From positions 79,575 to 143,574 of the IMG/VR virus record IMGVR_UViG_3300049729_000211: DNA of 64,000 nt; one strand, 5' to 3'. This document shows, in pieces, positions 41,791 through 53,700 of this stretch. Below the pieces are notes generated by a model. It did not search any database. It worked only from the letters and a program-made list of their open reading frames with translations, and was not told the origin of the DNA. The stretch's first letter is position 1. Each line of letters begins with the position of its first letter. This DNA comes from a virus. Both the position numbers and the translations under genes were made by a program.

Positions 41791-43257
41791 CTAACCTAAA
41801 TTCAGAATCGTTAGAGTGTCGGTGCCCATCTCCCAGGCAGTGTCAATACGAGGAGCCAACAGGCCCCTGGCCTTCGTGATTACTCCAGGTGGCAAATAGG
41901 CGCCAGTATCATCCACCAGAGCCACATCAGAGTAACAATCCGGATTGAGAGTGTAGGATGTCTGAGTGGAATCGGTCCAGGTGAGGACAGCGCCGGTTGC
42001 CGGCGGAACTGTGAAAGTCACTGTGGCGATTGTGGTTACTGGAGCAGGAGCAGTCGTTGGAGTAAAGTGAGCTCCACTTGCTTGGCCAACCCAGATGTGA
42101 CTGGCATCTGGAGATCCAGTGATCGCTCCAAAGATCATCACTCCGCCAACCTGACCAATGATGTTGGCATGTGCTCCCGTGGAAGCCTGAATCACCTCTT
42201 CGTTGGCAGTGAATATACCACTCGTGATCGAGCCATAGGCCATCGTCGAACTGTAGGTGGAGAACGTGTAATCAGTTCCCTCAGTGAGTTGAACACCACC
42301 AGCATAGATTACAACAGTTCCTGATACCACAGGAGCCGCGAACTGGTAGAACGTGTTGGTCCCATTTCCTGTTCCGAACGATGTGCTGTACTCCACCTTG
42401 AATGCCGCAGGCAGAGCAGCGAACTGCAATGAACTGAGAATCATGCCAAAGTCAATCGGAAATGACTGACCCACATTCTTACCCAGGGCTGTCAACTGCG
42501 TCTCCGGAAGGGTCTGATCATAAAATGGCGACTGTGTGAACGTGGTCTCCCAAGTTCCGGTGTCTGTGTTGCGGACATAGATTCTCAAGAAGTCCGTGAT
42601 CGAATTGAGAATCGACTCCATGCTAAGACTCTCGGTCTGAATGGTGGTGAAATTCAGTCCAATGTGAGCAGGCTTATTCAAGTCGATCGCAGTGTACAAA
42701 TTTGAAGTGATCTGCTGAATCTGGTTGATGTTGACGATGTTGATTTCAAGATCGGAGGGATTGCCGCTTCCGTAGTTGATGGACACAACGATCCCATTGT
42801 GATCGGTCATGTTGTATCCATCGCCAACCTTCTTGTAGAGTTCGACGACCGTGATCATCTTCCCAGTGTAGGCTTCAATGATCTCAGCAATGGCTATCGC
42901 AGTCGAACCTTGCTGGTAAGCAGGGATCAGGTTGACGATCATCTGCTTGTAGTCAAGGTCGTACTGGGTGCTTCCTGGATACCCGCTGCTGATGAACAGA
43001 GGAGTAGCAAACCTGCGCTTGATGTCTGGAGGAGTCAGGTATTCAGGATTCTTGGCCACGATGTCGTATGCAGTCATGTACTCCAGTCGCGCAAGTTCGA
43101 TGGCGACCGCTCTCTGAACATGACCCCACAGATTGTCGTCGTTCCTTGAGATGTAGAAGTTGGCAACAGCCGACATGAGGGCATTGAAACGAGCATCCTC
43201 GTATCGTAGCAGATCCTCACGGGTTCGGAGGTACGCGATATCGGCCTGGAATGCCAT
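41791..43257 (-). CDS. Probable baseplate wedge protein
   Basis: This 488-residue protein follows the baseplate J-like gene with a one-base overlap (TAATG). The N-terminal 110 residues are helical (YLRTREDLLRYEDARFNALM); the C-terminal part is beta-rich and Thr/Ala/Gly-rich. In contractile-tail phages the gene after the J-like protein often encodes a tail-fibre-connecting or wedge protein (gpI-like). Identity inferred from gene order. Confidence 0.72.
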   Translation of the reverse strand: MAFQADIAYLRTREDLLRYEDARFNALMSAVANFYISRNDDNLWGHVQRAVAIELARLEYMTAYDIVAKNPEYLTPPDIKRRFATPLFISSGYPGSTQYDLDYKQMIVNLIPAYQQGSTAIAIAEIIEAYTGKMITVVELYKKVGDGYNMTDHNGIVVSINYGSGNPSDLEINIVNINQIQQITSNLYTAIDLNKPAHIGLNFTTIQTESLSMESILNSITDFLRIYVRNTDTGTWETTFTQSPFYDQTLPETQLTALGKNVGQSFPIDFGMILSSLQFAALPAAFKVEYSTSFGTGNGTNTFYQFAAPVVSGTVVIYAGGVQLTEGTDYTFSTYSSTMAYGSITSGIFTANEEVIQASTGAHANIIGQVGGVMIFGAITGSPDASHIWVGQASGAHFTPTTAPAPVTTIATVTFTVPPATGAVLTWTDSTQTSYTLNPDCYSDVALVDDTGAYLPPGVITKARGLLAPRIDTAWEMGTDTLTILNLG

Positions 43258-46200
43258 TAGCTCCCCACAATGTAGTCAATCGTGATGTTTCCTGGTGACA
43301 GATACTCAGTGGAGGACGTGGTGATATCCTTGGCCCCTTCTTCGTTCCACACCTGATAGGTCACTCTGTACGAGTTGGAGTTGGCTGAGTTCTGATAGGT
43401 CGGAATGCGGATCCATACATCACCAGCAGCCGAGATGAAGAACGACTGATCAATTCTTCCCTGGAATTCGGTGAGGCTGAACGTCCGAGTGTAGGACTCA
43501 CTCTCGTAGAGGAAACCCACATAGGCATTGGCCGTTCCTCCAGAGTTCAGCGTGCTGTTCTGAAGGATGGCATAGGCCACGTACACTTGATTTCCCATGG
43601 ATACCCAAGGAGTGTTGCTGGGAATCAGGAAGCCAATGTCGTAGGCTCCGTCAGACTTAGCACACTTCGTGATAGGAATCTGAACACCAGTCACTCCAGG
43701 CTGGGACCTTACCTGCTGAACAAGCAGCGATTGGTCCAGGTCAGTCTGAGAGTTGTTGAGGACTATTCCAATAGCCGAACGCACCAGGTTGTCTACAGTA
43801 TCCTGGGTTGCTGTTGGACTGATGGTCACGGTCATCGTGATATCCACCGGGCTGGCGACCATCGCCTTCACGAGCACATCTGCATCAGCGTGCTTGCTTG
43901 TCGCCAAAGTGGCCGCAAGTTGATCTACCCAGGTTGGAATCTGAGTACTGACCGCGAAGACCTCTGATGCATAGTAGGAAATGAACAGAGGATAGGTCGT
44001 TCCTCCAGTGAGGAAAGGCATCGTCGAACTTCCGCCAGACTTAGCTGTAATCGAAGTCTGGCCAGAGGTGTGATCGACAGTCAGAATGAAGTCACGATTT
44101 TCCTGCAAGACTGTCCAGATTGGAACTGAAGTGGTTCCGCTATTCCACACCACCTTGATGTATCTGCTGGTGAGAGGCACCGGCGGAGTCGCATTGATCA
44201 GTGAAACATCACTGGTTAGAGTGGTGAGTCCGTAGCTGTTTGGCAACCAGGTGTTGTAGATGAAACCAGACTGAGTTAAATACGAGGGAACTGTTCCTGT
44301 CAAAGTGAGGGTGTCAGTGTAGAAGTTGACCTTCTCGGTCAGGATGAACTTGTAGTATGTCACCACAACCGATGGGCTTCCATTCAGGGGAATGCCGGAC
44401 TGATTCAGTATGTTCAGGCCAACCAACTGCAAGTTGTACTGTTCATAAGGACCAGCAGAAGTGATCGTGTAGTCCACTCCAAAAACATAGGGTGGCCCAA
44501 CAGGATCGTAAGCATTGACAACCGTGAATCCCTTGGGAGGAGAAATGGCCCCGGTGCTGGGATCGATCATCATCACCATGTTGCTGTCGATCAGTAAGCT
44601 GGTGATTGGAGAGACGTAGACAAGCGTAACCTGCTGAACTGCCGACTGAGTGCTGTCTACCTGCACCGCATCACCCGCCGCGTTGGATCCTCCAGAGAGT
44701 AGAAAGTCCTGTGTATGGATAAGTTCAATGTTCGAAGGATCGATGACTCCAGTTTGAGGTCCTGTCACTGAATTGATGCTCAGCAACGGCTGCGAAGGAG
44801 GATTGTAGAAAATGTCCTCATGGTAGCGACCTGTCAGAATATAGTTGGCATTGCCTGAGGCCATTACTCCTGTGATGAAAGCTCCATTAGTCTGAGTTCC
44901 AGGGACTTGAACTCCATTCACTAGAGTGTATGTCAGTTCTGCTGGGTTGACAAAGATGGAAGCCGTCAATCCAGCTGGATTGTTGTAAACTTGAGCAGTT
45001 TGAACTCCCAAATACACCATTCTGCCCAAACTTGTTGCTGAAAGACTCAGAACCATGTAGAGAGGACTTGTTAGACTATTCACACTGAACTTGATGGAAC
45101 TCGAATTGCTCAGCAGATTCAATGTCAGAGATCCGGTCTCAGAGTAGTTGTACACCACATTGTTGATCTGTTCAGAGAAGGAAGTTCCACGAGTGTAGAT
45201 GTCAACACAGCCAAATATGTGCTTGCCTGACCTCTTGATGATGAGTCCTGAATCGGAAATATCCGCCGGCAGCCAGTCGCGAAGCATCTCGTCATCTCCG
45301 GCAGCGACAACCATGGCTTGAACAATTCCTGGTGTTTGAATGGCAGTTCCCCAGTACCCGTATCGGGTACCAGTGTCGACTCCGACAATCTTCTTGTTCT
45401 TGATGCGCTCTGCGAAACGAGAGTTGAGTTCCGTGTCTACTGCAGGAGAAGTTCCACTTTGATTGATGCAGGACATTCCTTGAGGTACACCAGAAACTGT
45501 CTGACGGATAGCTCCAGCACCAATTGTGCCCACACTTCCTGCTGTCTGACAGACCACCGGAATATCGACTGACCACCAACCCTTTGTGGCGTTGTAGAGA
45601 CTATCAGCGTATCTCGGATCGATTGAGGCACTTCCCTGAGTGGTGAAGTTCACTGATGCCGTGGAACTATCAGCCAGGGTTGCTACAACGGCTCCCTGCT
45701 GAATGCTGATCAAGGTGGTGGGACGGACATAGGTGAAGAAGGTCACTGTTCCAGCAGAGTATGTGGGACCTCCTCTAGTTAGACCCGCGTCTTCACCGGC
45801 CACATCGAAGGCATGGTCGATGTATGACTGGATGTCTGTGCTGTTAAGACCGAAGGCCGCCGCCAGCTGCTGTTTCACAGAAGAATCTGAAACTGGGTCA
45901 CTGTATCCATTCCCATTGGCATTGTCAATCTGAGCCAAGGCTGAAATGCTCTGGCAGCACAGAGCATACCACTGCCTGACCGACATGTTGCTGATCTCAA
46001 CAGCGAACGGGTCGATGAAGAGGTCACGATTCTCTGAACGAGGAGTGAGGTCCAAGTCAGGATAGATTCTGATGATCTGAGAGATCATCCTCTGGGCAAC
46101 GTCCTCTTTCCTCTGAAGCGCAAGGAAATCAGTCGGGTTGACTGCCTTCAGGTTGACAAAGCCACAAGTGATCGGTCCGACCTGCTGAGATTCATAAATC

Positions 46201-47075
46201 TGGTTCGAAGTGGGATCCTGCAGGATCGTAGAAGCCACTGCGTAGAAGATATCAGCATTGACGTAGGACTGAGCAATCGAGACTGAGTCAAAAGTCGTAG
46301 TCGTGAAGTTCTCTGTGACTGTGTAACTGAGGGTGTAATTTCCAGTTATGAGACCAGGAGTGTTGACCATCGCGGATTCTAGACTGCTGGTCTGAACATT
46401 TGCGGATCGAGTCACGCTATTGACCAGATCTCCCACTTGAGCATATGGAACGGTGATGCCAGTAGGATCAGTGCTGATCTGAATCCGAACCCCGAGAAGA
46501 TTGTTGTAGGGAGGAGTCACCCACTCGAGTACACAGGATTGTTGCTGCTTGTAGCAACGGAAACCAGAAGGAGGAGAAATGCGAACAGCCAGGTTGATGT
46601 CGTTGTAAAAGACAAGGTAGAACTGAATTGAAGAATCGGTGGTGCCAGTACTCAGCACGAGGACTTGAGAAGGAGTCGTGATCTGTTGAACAGGTAGATT
46701 TCCGGCCCAAAGAAGAGTTGTTGCCCCGGTTGGCGTGAAGACAGCCTTGCTAGTCACTCCTGTCCAGTAATCAGTGGCTGTAGGAGCACCTGTAATGGTC
46801 TTCAGATACATTGCTGTGCTGGCGTTGAGGATAGTTCCATCAATGACAGCGGTCGCCCCGGTGCTGTCTTGAACGACAGCTTCATTCACGAGGAAGGAGG
46901 TCGTGCTGGTCACTGAGCCAGGAACTTCAAGATCCAACGGAAATACCTGACTATATGCCTGAACAACCACATTGTTCGTTCCATTCGCAGTTTGCACCAA
47001 AAATGGGAGAGAAGCGACATCAACCGACAGCGTACTGTTGGCAACAATGTTCGGTGATAGGATAGTCAAGCTCAT
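43257..47075 (-). CDS. Baseplate J-like wedge protein
   Basis: The 1272-residue protein contains the hallmark region of baseplate J / Mu gp47 / T4 gp6-type wedges around residues 500-610: AGSVGTIGAGAIRQTVSG, SPAVDTELNSRFAERI and TRYGYWGTAIQTPGIVQAMVVAAGDDE. Repeated beta domains flank it. It should form the baseplate wedge frame that opens on contraction, so the phage probably has a contractile tail. It overlaps the upstream gene as ATGA. Confidence 0.88.
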   Translation of the reverse strand: MSLTILSPNIVANSTLSVDVASLPFLVQTANGTNNVVVQAYSQVFPLDLEVPGSVTSTTSFLVNEAVVQDSTGATAVIDGTILNASTAMYLKTITGAPTATDYWTGVTSKAVFTPTGATTLLWAGNLPVQQITTPSQVLVLSTGTTDSSIQFYLVFYNDINLAVRISPPSGFRCYKQQQSCVLEWVTPPYNNLLGVRIQISTDPTGITVPYAQVGDLVNSVTRSANVQTSSLESAMVNTPGLITGNYTLSYTVTENFTTTTFDSVSIAQSYVNADIFYAVASTILQDPTSNQIYESQQVGPITCGFVNLKAVNPTDFLALQRKEDVAQRMISQIIRIYPDLDLTPRSENRDLFIDPFAVEISNMSVRQWYALCCQSISALAQIDNANGNGYSDPVSDSSVKQQLAAAFGLNSTDIQSYIDHAFDVAGEDAGLTRGGPTYSAGTVTFFTYVRPTTLISIQQGAVVATLADSSTASVNFTTQGSASIDPRYADSLYNATKGWWSVDIPVVCQTAGSVGTIGAGAIRQTVSGVPQGMSCINQSGTSPAVDTELNSRFAERIKNKKIVGVDTGTRYGYWGTAIQTPGIVQAMVVAAGDDEMLRDWLPADISDSGLIIKRSGKHIFGCVDIYTRGTSFSEQINNVVYNYSETGSLTLNLLSNSSSIKFSVNSLTSPLYMVLSLSATSLGRMVYLGVQTAQVYNNPAGLTASIFVNPAELTYTLVNGVQVPGTQTNGAFITGVMASGNANYILTGRYHEDIFYNPPSQPLLSINSVTGPQTGVIDPSNIELIHTQDFLLSGGSNAAGDAVQVDSTQSAVQQVTLVYVSPITSLLIDSNMVMMIDPSTGAISPPKGFTVVNAYDPVGPPYVFGVDYTITSAGPYEQYNLQLVGLNILNQSGIPLNGSPSVVVTYYKFILTEKVNFYTDTLTLTGTVPSYLTQSGFIYNTWLPNSYGLTTLTSDVSLINATPPVPLTSRYIKVVWNSGTTSVPIWTVLQENRDFILTVDHTSGQTSITAKSGGSSTMPFLTGGTTYPLFISYYASEVFAVSTQIPTWVDQLAATLATSKHADADVLVKAMVASPVDITMTVTISPTATQDTVDNLVRSAIGIVLNNSQTDLDQSLLVQQVRSQPGVTGVQIPITKCAKSDGAYDIGFLIPSNTPWVSMGNQVYVAYAILQNSTLNSGGTANAYVGFLYESESYTRTFSLTEFQGRIDQSFFISAAGDVWIRIPTYQNSANSNSYRVTYQVWNEEGAKDITTSSTEYLSPGNITIDYIVGS

Positions 47076-47842
47076 GGGGTGTTGTTCGCTCTCAGGGTGA
47101 AATTGATGTTTTGCAGTGACGATGCTTTCTGGTTAGAGGTGACTGCAATTGACACTCTGACCAGATTTGGATTGTTCGGATCTTGCTGAGCAGAAATGCC
47201 ATTGATCGCTACAAGAGTCTCTCCGTTATCCAAATGTTGAATGGTTGCTTGTGACCTTTGAATGTTCTGCATGTTGGTCAGAGCATTCGTGACCTCTTGA
47301 CTGATATCGGTGTCTGTGATGTTCACACCAAACTTCTTACCGATGTAGTCCTTGATGTGACACACAAGCTGAGGATAAAACCCACAAGTCGACGTGAGGA
47401 TCCACTTCAGGCTGCGCTGTATGAGTTTGTCCTGTCCCCAAATATGGAGCAGGCCGCCAGAATTTTGAATGTGCAAATCATTGACGTGCGAAGTTCCATT
47501 GCAGCGCAAACAGAAATCCACGAATGTTCGGTACGAAACTTCCAGCAGAGGCTGAGATAGCCGAACCTCCTGTTTGAACATGATCTTGAAGAAAGGTTCA
47601 TCAAGAGAAAGAGTATCCGGATCTTTGAGAACCTGCCAACCATACAAGTTATGATTCTGAGGAACTGCAACTCCGCCTATGAACACCTTGATCTGACTGG
47701 CACCATTCAAAGGAGCTCTCATGCTCATGTTTGGATCAGCCGCCAGCAGAAAGGTCCGATAATCAAACGGACTTACGGCATACCTCTCCAGGGATTGAAG
47801 ATGGTCACAACCTGCCGACTTGATGGAGAGGTCATAGCTCAT
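47072..47842 (-). CDS. Probable baseplate protein (256 aa)
   Basis: The start at 47842 overlaps the previous stop (ATGA); a longer frame has no ribosome site. The C-terminal 90 residues (DISQEVTNALTNMQNI, NPNLVRVSIAVTSNQ) resemble proteins encoded next to baseplate J genes. It may be a gp25-like or wedge-associated component; not certain. Confidence 0.72.
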   Translation of the reverse strand: MSYDLSIKSAGCDHLQSLERYAVSPFDYRTFLLAADPNMSMRAPLNGASQIKVFIGGVAVPQNHNLYGWQVLKDPDTLSLDEPFFKIMFKQEVRLSQPLLEVSYRTFVDFCLRCNGTSHVNDLHIQNSGGLLHIWGQDKLIQRSLKWILTSTCGFYPQLVCHIKDYIGKKFGVNITDTDISQEVTNALTNMQNIQRSQATIQHLDNGETLVAINGISAQQDPNNPNLVRVSIAVTSNQKASSLQNINFTLRANNTP

Positions 47843-48462
47843 GTTGTTGTCGTAGGACTCTGATAAGTGCGGTTGGAAATTGCCAGTTCCCAAGGAGTTG
47901 GAGGATCCATCTGATTGACCCGGAATCTCGCCACTCCTTGGTATAGATCTGTCGTGTCCTGAACCAACACCGCCTGGTATTGGGGTTGAGAAAACATGTT
48001 TTCCAGGTTCTGTAGCTGAGTTGTAGTTTCTGTCGCCGCGCCATTGGCGTCCTGGGCATCATCCTCATTCATCTCTATGAGAGTTCTCACATGGTTCATG
48101 GAGAACACGCCGTCATCTTGACGATTGAGAGTGTGCTGAAAGTTGTCCTTGATGGTAGACACAGTCACCATGGGAGCATGATCATTTCTGTAGGCATACG
48201 AGAAGTGACCATTGGGACCGGGCTTCCACGAATCTTTCTGGAATGTGGGAGTCAGAGGCTCCTCGTGAAACTCTGCATAGTACTGCTCTAGCAGACCGGC
48301 TGTCTTTCTAAACTGCTGAGCACGCATCTGATGATGCTGCTGGATCGGAGTGAAGTTGGCCGCCTTCTTGTTTACCCAGCTTTCAAACGCAACTTTCTGG
48401 CTGTGAGACAAATGGCCCAGGAAATTGAAAGGAGGTCCGATGTTTGCATACGAAGTCGACAA
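47839..48462 (-). CDS. Baseplate-associated hypothetical protein, TTG start
   Basis: The 207-residue protein starts at a TTG (48462), decided by GGAGG five bases upstream; no in-frame ATG or GTG is near. It is helical and Gln-rich, with an Asn/Gln/Thr-rich C-terminus ending SPTTTT. Lies in the baseplate block with overlaps on the downstream side. Confidence 0.7.
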   Translation of the reverse strand: MSTSYANIGPPFNFLGHLSHSQKVAFESWVNKKAANFTPIQQHHQMRAQQFRKTAGLLEQYYAEFHEEPLTPTFQKDSWKPGPNGHFSYAYRNDHAPMVTVSTIKDNFQHTLNRQDDGVFSMNHVRTLIEMNEDDAQDANGAATETTTQLQNLENMFSQPQYQAVLVQDTTDLYQGVARFRVNQMDPPTPWELAISNRTYQSPTTTT

Positions 48463-48473
48463 TCAAGCCTCCA

Positions 48474-50696
48474 TTATCCAACGAAATAGCTGACCGTTAC
48501 CGAGAAATAGTAGAAGAAGCTGCGGGTGGTGCCATTGTCTACAATGGTCACTTGGAATCCGACACCGAAGGAAGAATCATTGACGATTGCCGGCGTGAGT
48601 GCTGCACCCCACATGTCATTTCCTCCGCCAAATCCCACCACTGTTGGAGAACTCTGATTGTAGAGGCCAGGGTTCTTGGCGGTGCCAATTATGCTTCCCT
48701 GATAGAACAGAGCCACTCCTGTGAGAATACCATCTCCAGCATTCTGACCTTGCCAATCCACACTTGCCGATACACCGTAGATGGTCGCATTAGAGGGTAC
48801 TCCGAGCCCAAAGCCATAGGCTCTGATGTAGTCAGTAACTGTGCCTCCGCCGACACCTTCCTTTGTACGGAGCGCATTGGCTCCTTGGAAGTTGTTGTAC
48901 TCGTACTGCGAGGTGTTGTATGTGAGAGAAGCAGAATTGGGATAGGTCGTACCCGCTTTGTTCAGTACAGTTACACTTACGACGGTTATGGGCACGTTGC
49001 CTCCGTAGTAAGTGAAATTTGAGTGTGTAACAAAGCTGGTTCCATACAGATAGGTGACTGGTCCAGAGATAGTGACATTCAAGTTGGAGACAACCGTACT
49101 GCTGACATTCACCACCGGAGTGGCTACAGCCGTCCATCCAGTGATCCAAGCATTCCCAGTGCCACCCATCACTGGAGTGGCTGTCACTACAGCAGAGCCA
49201 AAATAGGAATCAAACGTGAGAACACAGGTCGTTCCATTTTGCAGCGGAGGCAATGGCTTGACCAGGGAAATAGTGAACGTCACCGGACTGCCATCAGCTG
49301 CCACTGATGTGGGACTGACGTTTGGAGATGCTCCTATTCCTGGATTTACCAGCCAGTCAACTTCAATTCCTAAACTCTGACCTCCACCCTGACTTGTAAC
49401 TTGGAACATATCGGCAAATCCGGATCTGTACCAAGCCAGGTCGTCCTGTGTAATGGTGATGTTGGTCTTTGCCACATTGGGATCAGAGGAGTTGCCATTG
49501 TAGTACAGGCCGACAGACCCTGATACGGGATACGTGAAACTCAACTTGCCTGAATAGCTTCCGTTGTCTCCGGTTACATTCAACATCCCTGGTGGTGGAT
49601 TGGTTGGAGATGCTCCGTTGAAACTGGGAAGAACGAAGTCCGTTCCGCTAGATGTGCTGTTCGTGAGGAACACATATCCAGTGGAGCCTTCCAACAAGCC
49701 CAAATAGGGACGAGTGTTGTAACTAATCCCCTGAACTTGGACATTGATTGTTGCTGAAGATCCTACCACATAGGGACCCTGGCTGGTTGGAGTCAAAACC
49801 AAATTGCCATTAATGGCGCCAGGAGGAGCAGGAACGATGGTGGAAGCAACTGGAAGGATCAGAGATCCGGCTCCAGTTCCGTAGAAGAGGTCGAACTGGC
49901 ATTGAGAAGCACCAGAAGCGAAGCAGATTTCAAACGGATAGACACCTGCAGTCGGGAAGTTGACCACAAAATTATCGGTCTGATTGTATGGATAGACCGA
50001 AGGAGGACCTGTAAGACCAGAATCTCCAAGCAATGGACTGTATCCCTTGATCGGAGTTGTGATCATGCCATTGAATCCCTGACGACCTGAGACGTACGAA
50101 GCACCCTGAATGGCGATAATGCAGGTAGAGTTCAGGACCGCCATCAGATTCATGTTGCCTGCGGACCCAACTACAAAGTTACCAGTGAGACACACCAGAG
50201 AAGGATAACTGGCGATGGTTTGATCACCACCATATCCACCGGCTGAAGTAACAATGTTGCTGACAAACGGATTGGCTTGGTTGCCAACTGCGTGAGGATC
50301 TCCTGAAAACGAGCTCTGTGGGAATGTATTGAACATCAAGCCGCTGATGCCGGACGCCACTGCGTTTCCAAAGTTACCGGCTGTCAATCCTGATGGGAAA
50401 TTTGCGTTGTAGTTGGCTGTGTTCACATACGCAGTGACCGGAGTGACAGCGATTGGACCATTGGTGGCTTGCCATACCACATTGACAGCATTGGACGTCA
50501 AACCAACACGAGAGATGGTAGCCTGAATGCTATCAACACCTGCTAATGTGCCGATGTCAACAATTGTTCCAGTTCCAGATCCTGTAGTTCCGGATCCTGA
50601 TCCAGAAGTAGTGGAAGTATCGACAGAAATGGAGCCAGTTCTAGGACTCCCTCCTCCCGATGGTGTAATGGTATAGTTGACTGTCTCTCTCGGCAT
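48474..50696 (-). CDS. Virion protein with beta-sandwich-like repeats (740 aa)
   Basis: The start at 50696 has GAGGACTG upstream; a TTG four codons earlier overlaps the previous stop but has no site. Low-charge, Gly/Ser/Thr-rich protein with GSGSGTTGSGTGT near the N-terminus. It recalls fibre or baseplate-decorating proteins. Follows the Ig-like giant gene. Confidence 0.75.
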   Translation of the reverse strand: MPRETVNYTITPSGGGSPRTGSISVDTSTTSGSGSGTTGSGTGTIVDIGTLAGVDSIQATISRVGLTSNAVNVVWQATNGPIAVTPVTAYVNTANYNANFPSGLTAGNFGNAVASGISGLMFNTFPQSSFSGDPHAVGNQANPFVSNIVTSAGGYGGDQTIASYPSLVCLTGNFVVGSAGNMNLMAVLNSTCIIAIQGASYVSGRQGFNGMITTPIKGYSPLLGDSGLTGPPSVYPYNQTDNFVVNFPTAGVYPFEICFASGASQCQFDLFYGTGAGSLILPVASTIVPAPPGAINGNLVLTPTSQGPYVVGSSATINVQVQGISYNTRPYLGLLEGSTGYVFLTNSTSSGTDFVLPSFNGASPTNPPPGMLNVTGDNGSYSGKLSFTYPVSGSVGLYYNGNSSDPNVAKTNITITQDDLAWYRSGFADMFQVTSQGGGQSLGIEVDWLVNPGIGASPNVSPTSVAADGSPVTFTISLVKPLPPLQNGTTCVLTFDSYFGSAVVTATPVMGGTGNAWITGWTAVATPVVNVSSTVVSNLNVTISGPVTYLYGTSFVTHSNFTYYGGNVPITVVSVTVLNKAGTTYPNSASLTYNTSQYEYNNFQGANALRTKEGVGGGTVTDYIRAYGFGLGVPSNATIYGVSASVDWQGQNAGDGILTGVALFYQGSIIGTAKNPGLYNQSSPTVVGFGGGNDMWGAALTPAIVNDSSFGVGFQVTIVDNGTTRSFFYYFSVTVSYFVG

Positions 50697-50704
50697 TTCA
50701 GTCC

Positions 50705-53700
50705 TCAACCCGCGTAGTAAGTTGGAATGGAGCCACTTGCAGGTACCAAGTAGATCGCTTCACTCGTGTACTGCAGCCACTGAAAAGTGACCGATTTTGA
50801 AATTCCCTTGTCAATCACTGACACGGTTATGTTGTTGCTTCCCGTTGAGCCAACTAATGACCCGGTCAGTTGAATCAGAGCCACCGCACTGCCTGAAGAT
50901 CCAGTTACAGATGTTACAGTTGCCGAAACTCCTGGTACTGAAGTGGATGCTGAAATAGTGCTAGTTGAAGTAGAAATCACTCCAGTTGCAACCACATAGA
51001 ACGACATGTTCGGACGAGGACTGACTGAACTGATGTTACCAGCATCCACTCCTCCTACGAATCCACTTGGAGATCCTCCAGCAACATAGTCCGGCCCTGA
51101 CACCAGATACAAGTTAGAAGCTACAGTCAGAGACAAGGTCCTTGTGACATAGGCTGTGGTAGAATCTGTCAGCCGGAAAGTGAAGCTGTATGTTCCAACC
51201 GCAGTCGAAGTGCCTGTGATAGCTCCAGTCGAAGCATTCAGATTCATGCCAATTGAAGACAAAGAAGCTGCTGAGGAAGGATCAATCGACCAAGAATAAG
51301 CTCCCACACCGCCAGTTCCAGTCAGAGTGGCGGCGCTGTAAGCCACTCCTGCTGTTGAGTTAGGAAGTGAAGAAGTGGTAATGACCAGAGTCGTATTCTG
51401 AACCCTGATGCTGAGAGTGGCTGAAACCCCGGTGTCTCCAGTGTATCCAGGGACTCCAGACAAAGCCGCATTCAAACTGTCAGTGGCCGTCACAGTAAAG
51501 GTCGAAGTGTCAGTTGCAGAAGGAGTTCCAGATATCACTCCTCCAGAACTCAGAGTCAGCCCAGTTGGGAGACTTCCAGAAGTGAGAGCCCAGCTAACAA
51601 TCGGAGGATTGTTGGTGGTGGCCGCCAGGGTAGTGCTGTAAGTGCCTCCAGCAATTCCATCCGGTACAGCAATGGTTGTAACCTTGACCGATGACACAGT
51701 CGTGAAAGGAACAGGACCCGTGAAATTCTGTCCTAGGCTGTCCTGCACCATGAAGGTGTAGTTGGCCGCCGTGAGAACTAGGTCACAAGTTCCCGAAAGT
51801 CCACCGTTGTAAGTGTATCCACTTCCACGAGTCATCTGTAAATAGTTGGGAAATGCAGGTACTCCCGTGTAGTTCCAGGTATAGGGTGGGGTGCCTCCTA
51901 GAGCACCTAGAGTTCCAATGTATCCCTGTCCACCATAGGGAGCACGAGTGATCGGACCAACACCAGAAATATCAATTGACATGGTGTTAACAGTAACTGA
52001 AATCGTAAACACCTCTGAGGTTGTGACACTAAGGCTATCAACAACCTGAATCGTCACAGATTGAGGTCCTGACAATGTTGCCGGCCCAAGGCCACTGATA
52101 GCACCACTCGAATTCATTGTAATTCCTGCAGGAAATCCTCCAGCAATTACTGACCAAGTGTATCCCAGACCAGATCCTCCACGAGCCGACATCTGAGCAT
52201 TGTAGTAAGCCGATTGTGTTACGCTTGGAAGAGGAGAAGTGTTGATAATGATCAGAGAGTCATTCAGAGTGATCGGCAGGGAAGTAGTTGCCTTCACCCC
52301 TCTCGAGTCTGTGAGCGTGATCCCCAGAGTGCTCGAGAAAGCCGTGAGTGCTGTTGTTCCAGAGATAATTCCATTGGGGATCGCAACCGGCAACGATGAA
52401 GTCGAAGGTGTGAATCCTGAAGGAAGACTTCCACTGGTCAGTGTCCAAGTGTACGGTCCGACTCCTCCAACTCCCTGCAGGGAGTCACTGTACGCAATAG
52501 ACGGGAAAATCTGATCAAGATAACCTGTGAGGATCGCCAGAGGAGTGACATACTTGGAAACGAATCTCTTGTAGAGGAACCCAACCGCCCCGGTTGTCGC
52601 TATGACCTTGAACCAGACATCAAAGTATCCGGATTCCGTAGTCGTTCCCGCGACCGTCACTTGTGTTGGAGTCACACTGTTGACCACTGCTGTGATTCCA
52701 ACAGGGAGCCTTCCTGCAACGATGGACACCGAAGACAAAGTTCTGTCGGCTTGAATTGACCCAGAATACGGAAGCTGAATGGTGCAATAGGGACTTCTGG
52801 GATCACCAAGGTTATCGGTCAAAATCACCACACCAGCATAGTTGTTCCAAGTGATCGTGACTGTTCCAGTAGTCACATTGGCAACTATGTAGTTCAGGAC
52901 TGTCGAATAAACATTGGTGGAAGTGAGGTATCCATAGATCAACCCAGAACTTGAATCCAATGACAAGCCGCCCGGCAGGAAAGATCCAGTTGCCAGCGAA
53001 ACTGTGCAACCTGCTCCTTTGCCGAACGATGGTGAGTTGAAGAAGGGCTTCAGTGGATTCAGGGTTACTAGATTTCCGACTAGATACGGAATAGCTGAAG
53101 AACTCAAGTTTCCACCCACAACCGCCAAAGTTGCGCTGTTGGAGTTCTCCACTGTGTACTCATGGCTGACAGTTGCCACCTGATTTCCTGCAGCGAGAAT
53201 TGGAACTGAAGTCGTTCCATTGGCACTGCCGAAGAAACTGGGAGAAACTATCTGCTGGAAGATCAGGTCTCCGCTCGTCAGAGTGATGCTGATTCCGTTT
53301 GCCGAAGTTGCTGAGTACGAACCCAGGGTCAACCCAGACAAGTTCGAAGAATCGAGGGGAAGAGAAACTGTCGTTGTTGTATCCCCTGATTCCCAAAGAT
53401 GATCAACAATCGGATTGTACAATCCAACATTGGCAACCTGAAGACCGACCGTGTAACTGACACTTAGATTTTCGGTGTGGGAAGCAGAGTCAGTGACCAA
53501 GAAAGACAGGGTCTGAATTCCGATTCTACCAACTGTTGGAGTCAGAAGAAATTCCCAACGACCGTCAATCAAGGCCCCGGAAGATGTGATGCCGGCTCCG
53601 TCAGTCATGACTACAGTGTAAGGTCCAACTCCACCAAAGATTCCCAATCCGATTCTGAACGTCTCTCCAGCAAAGACTACTGGCAACTGAGAAGGGTCCA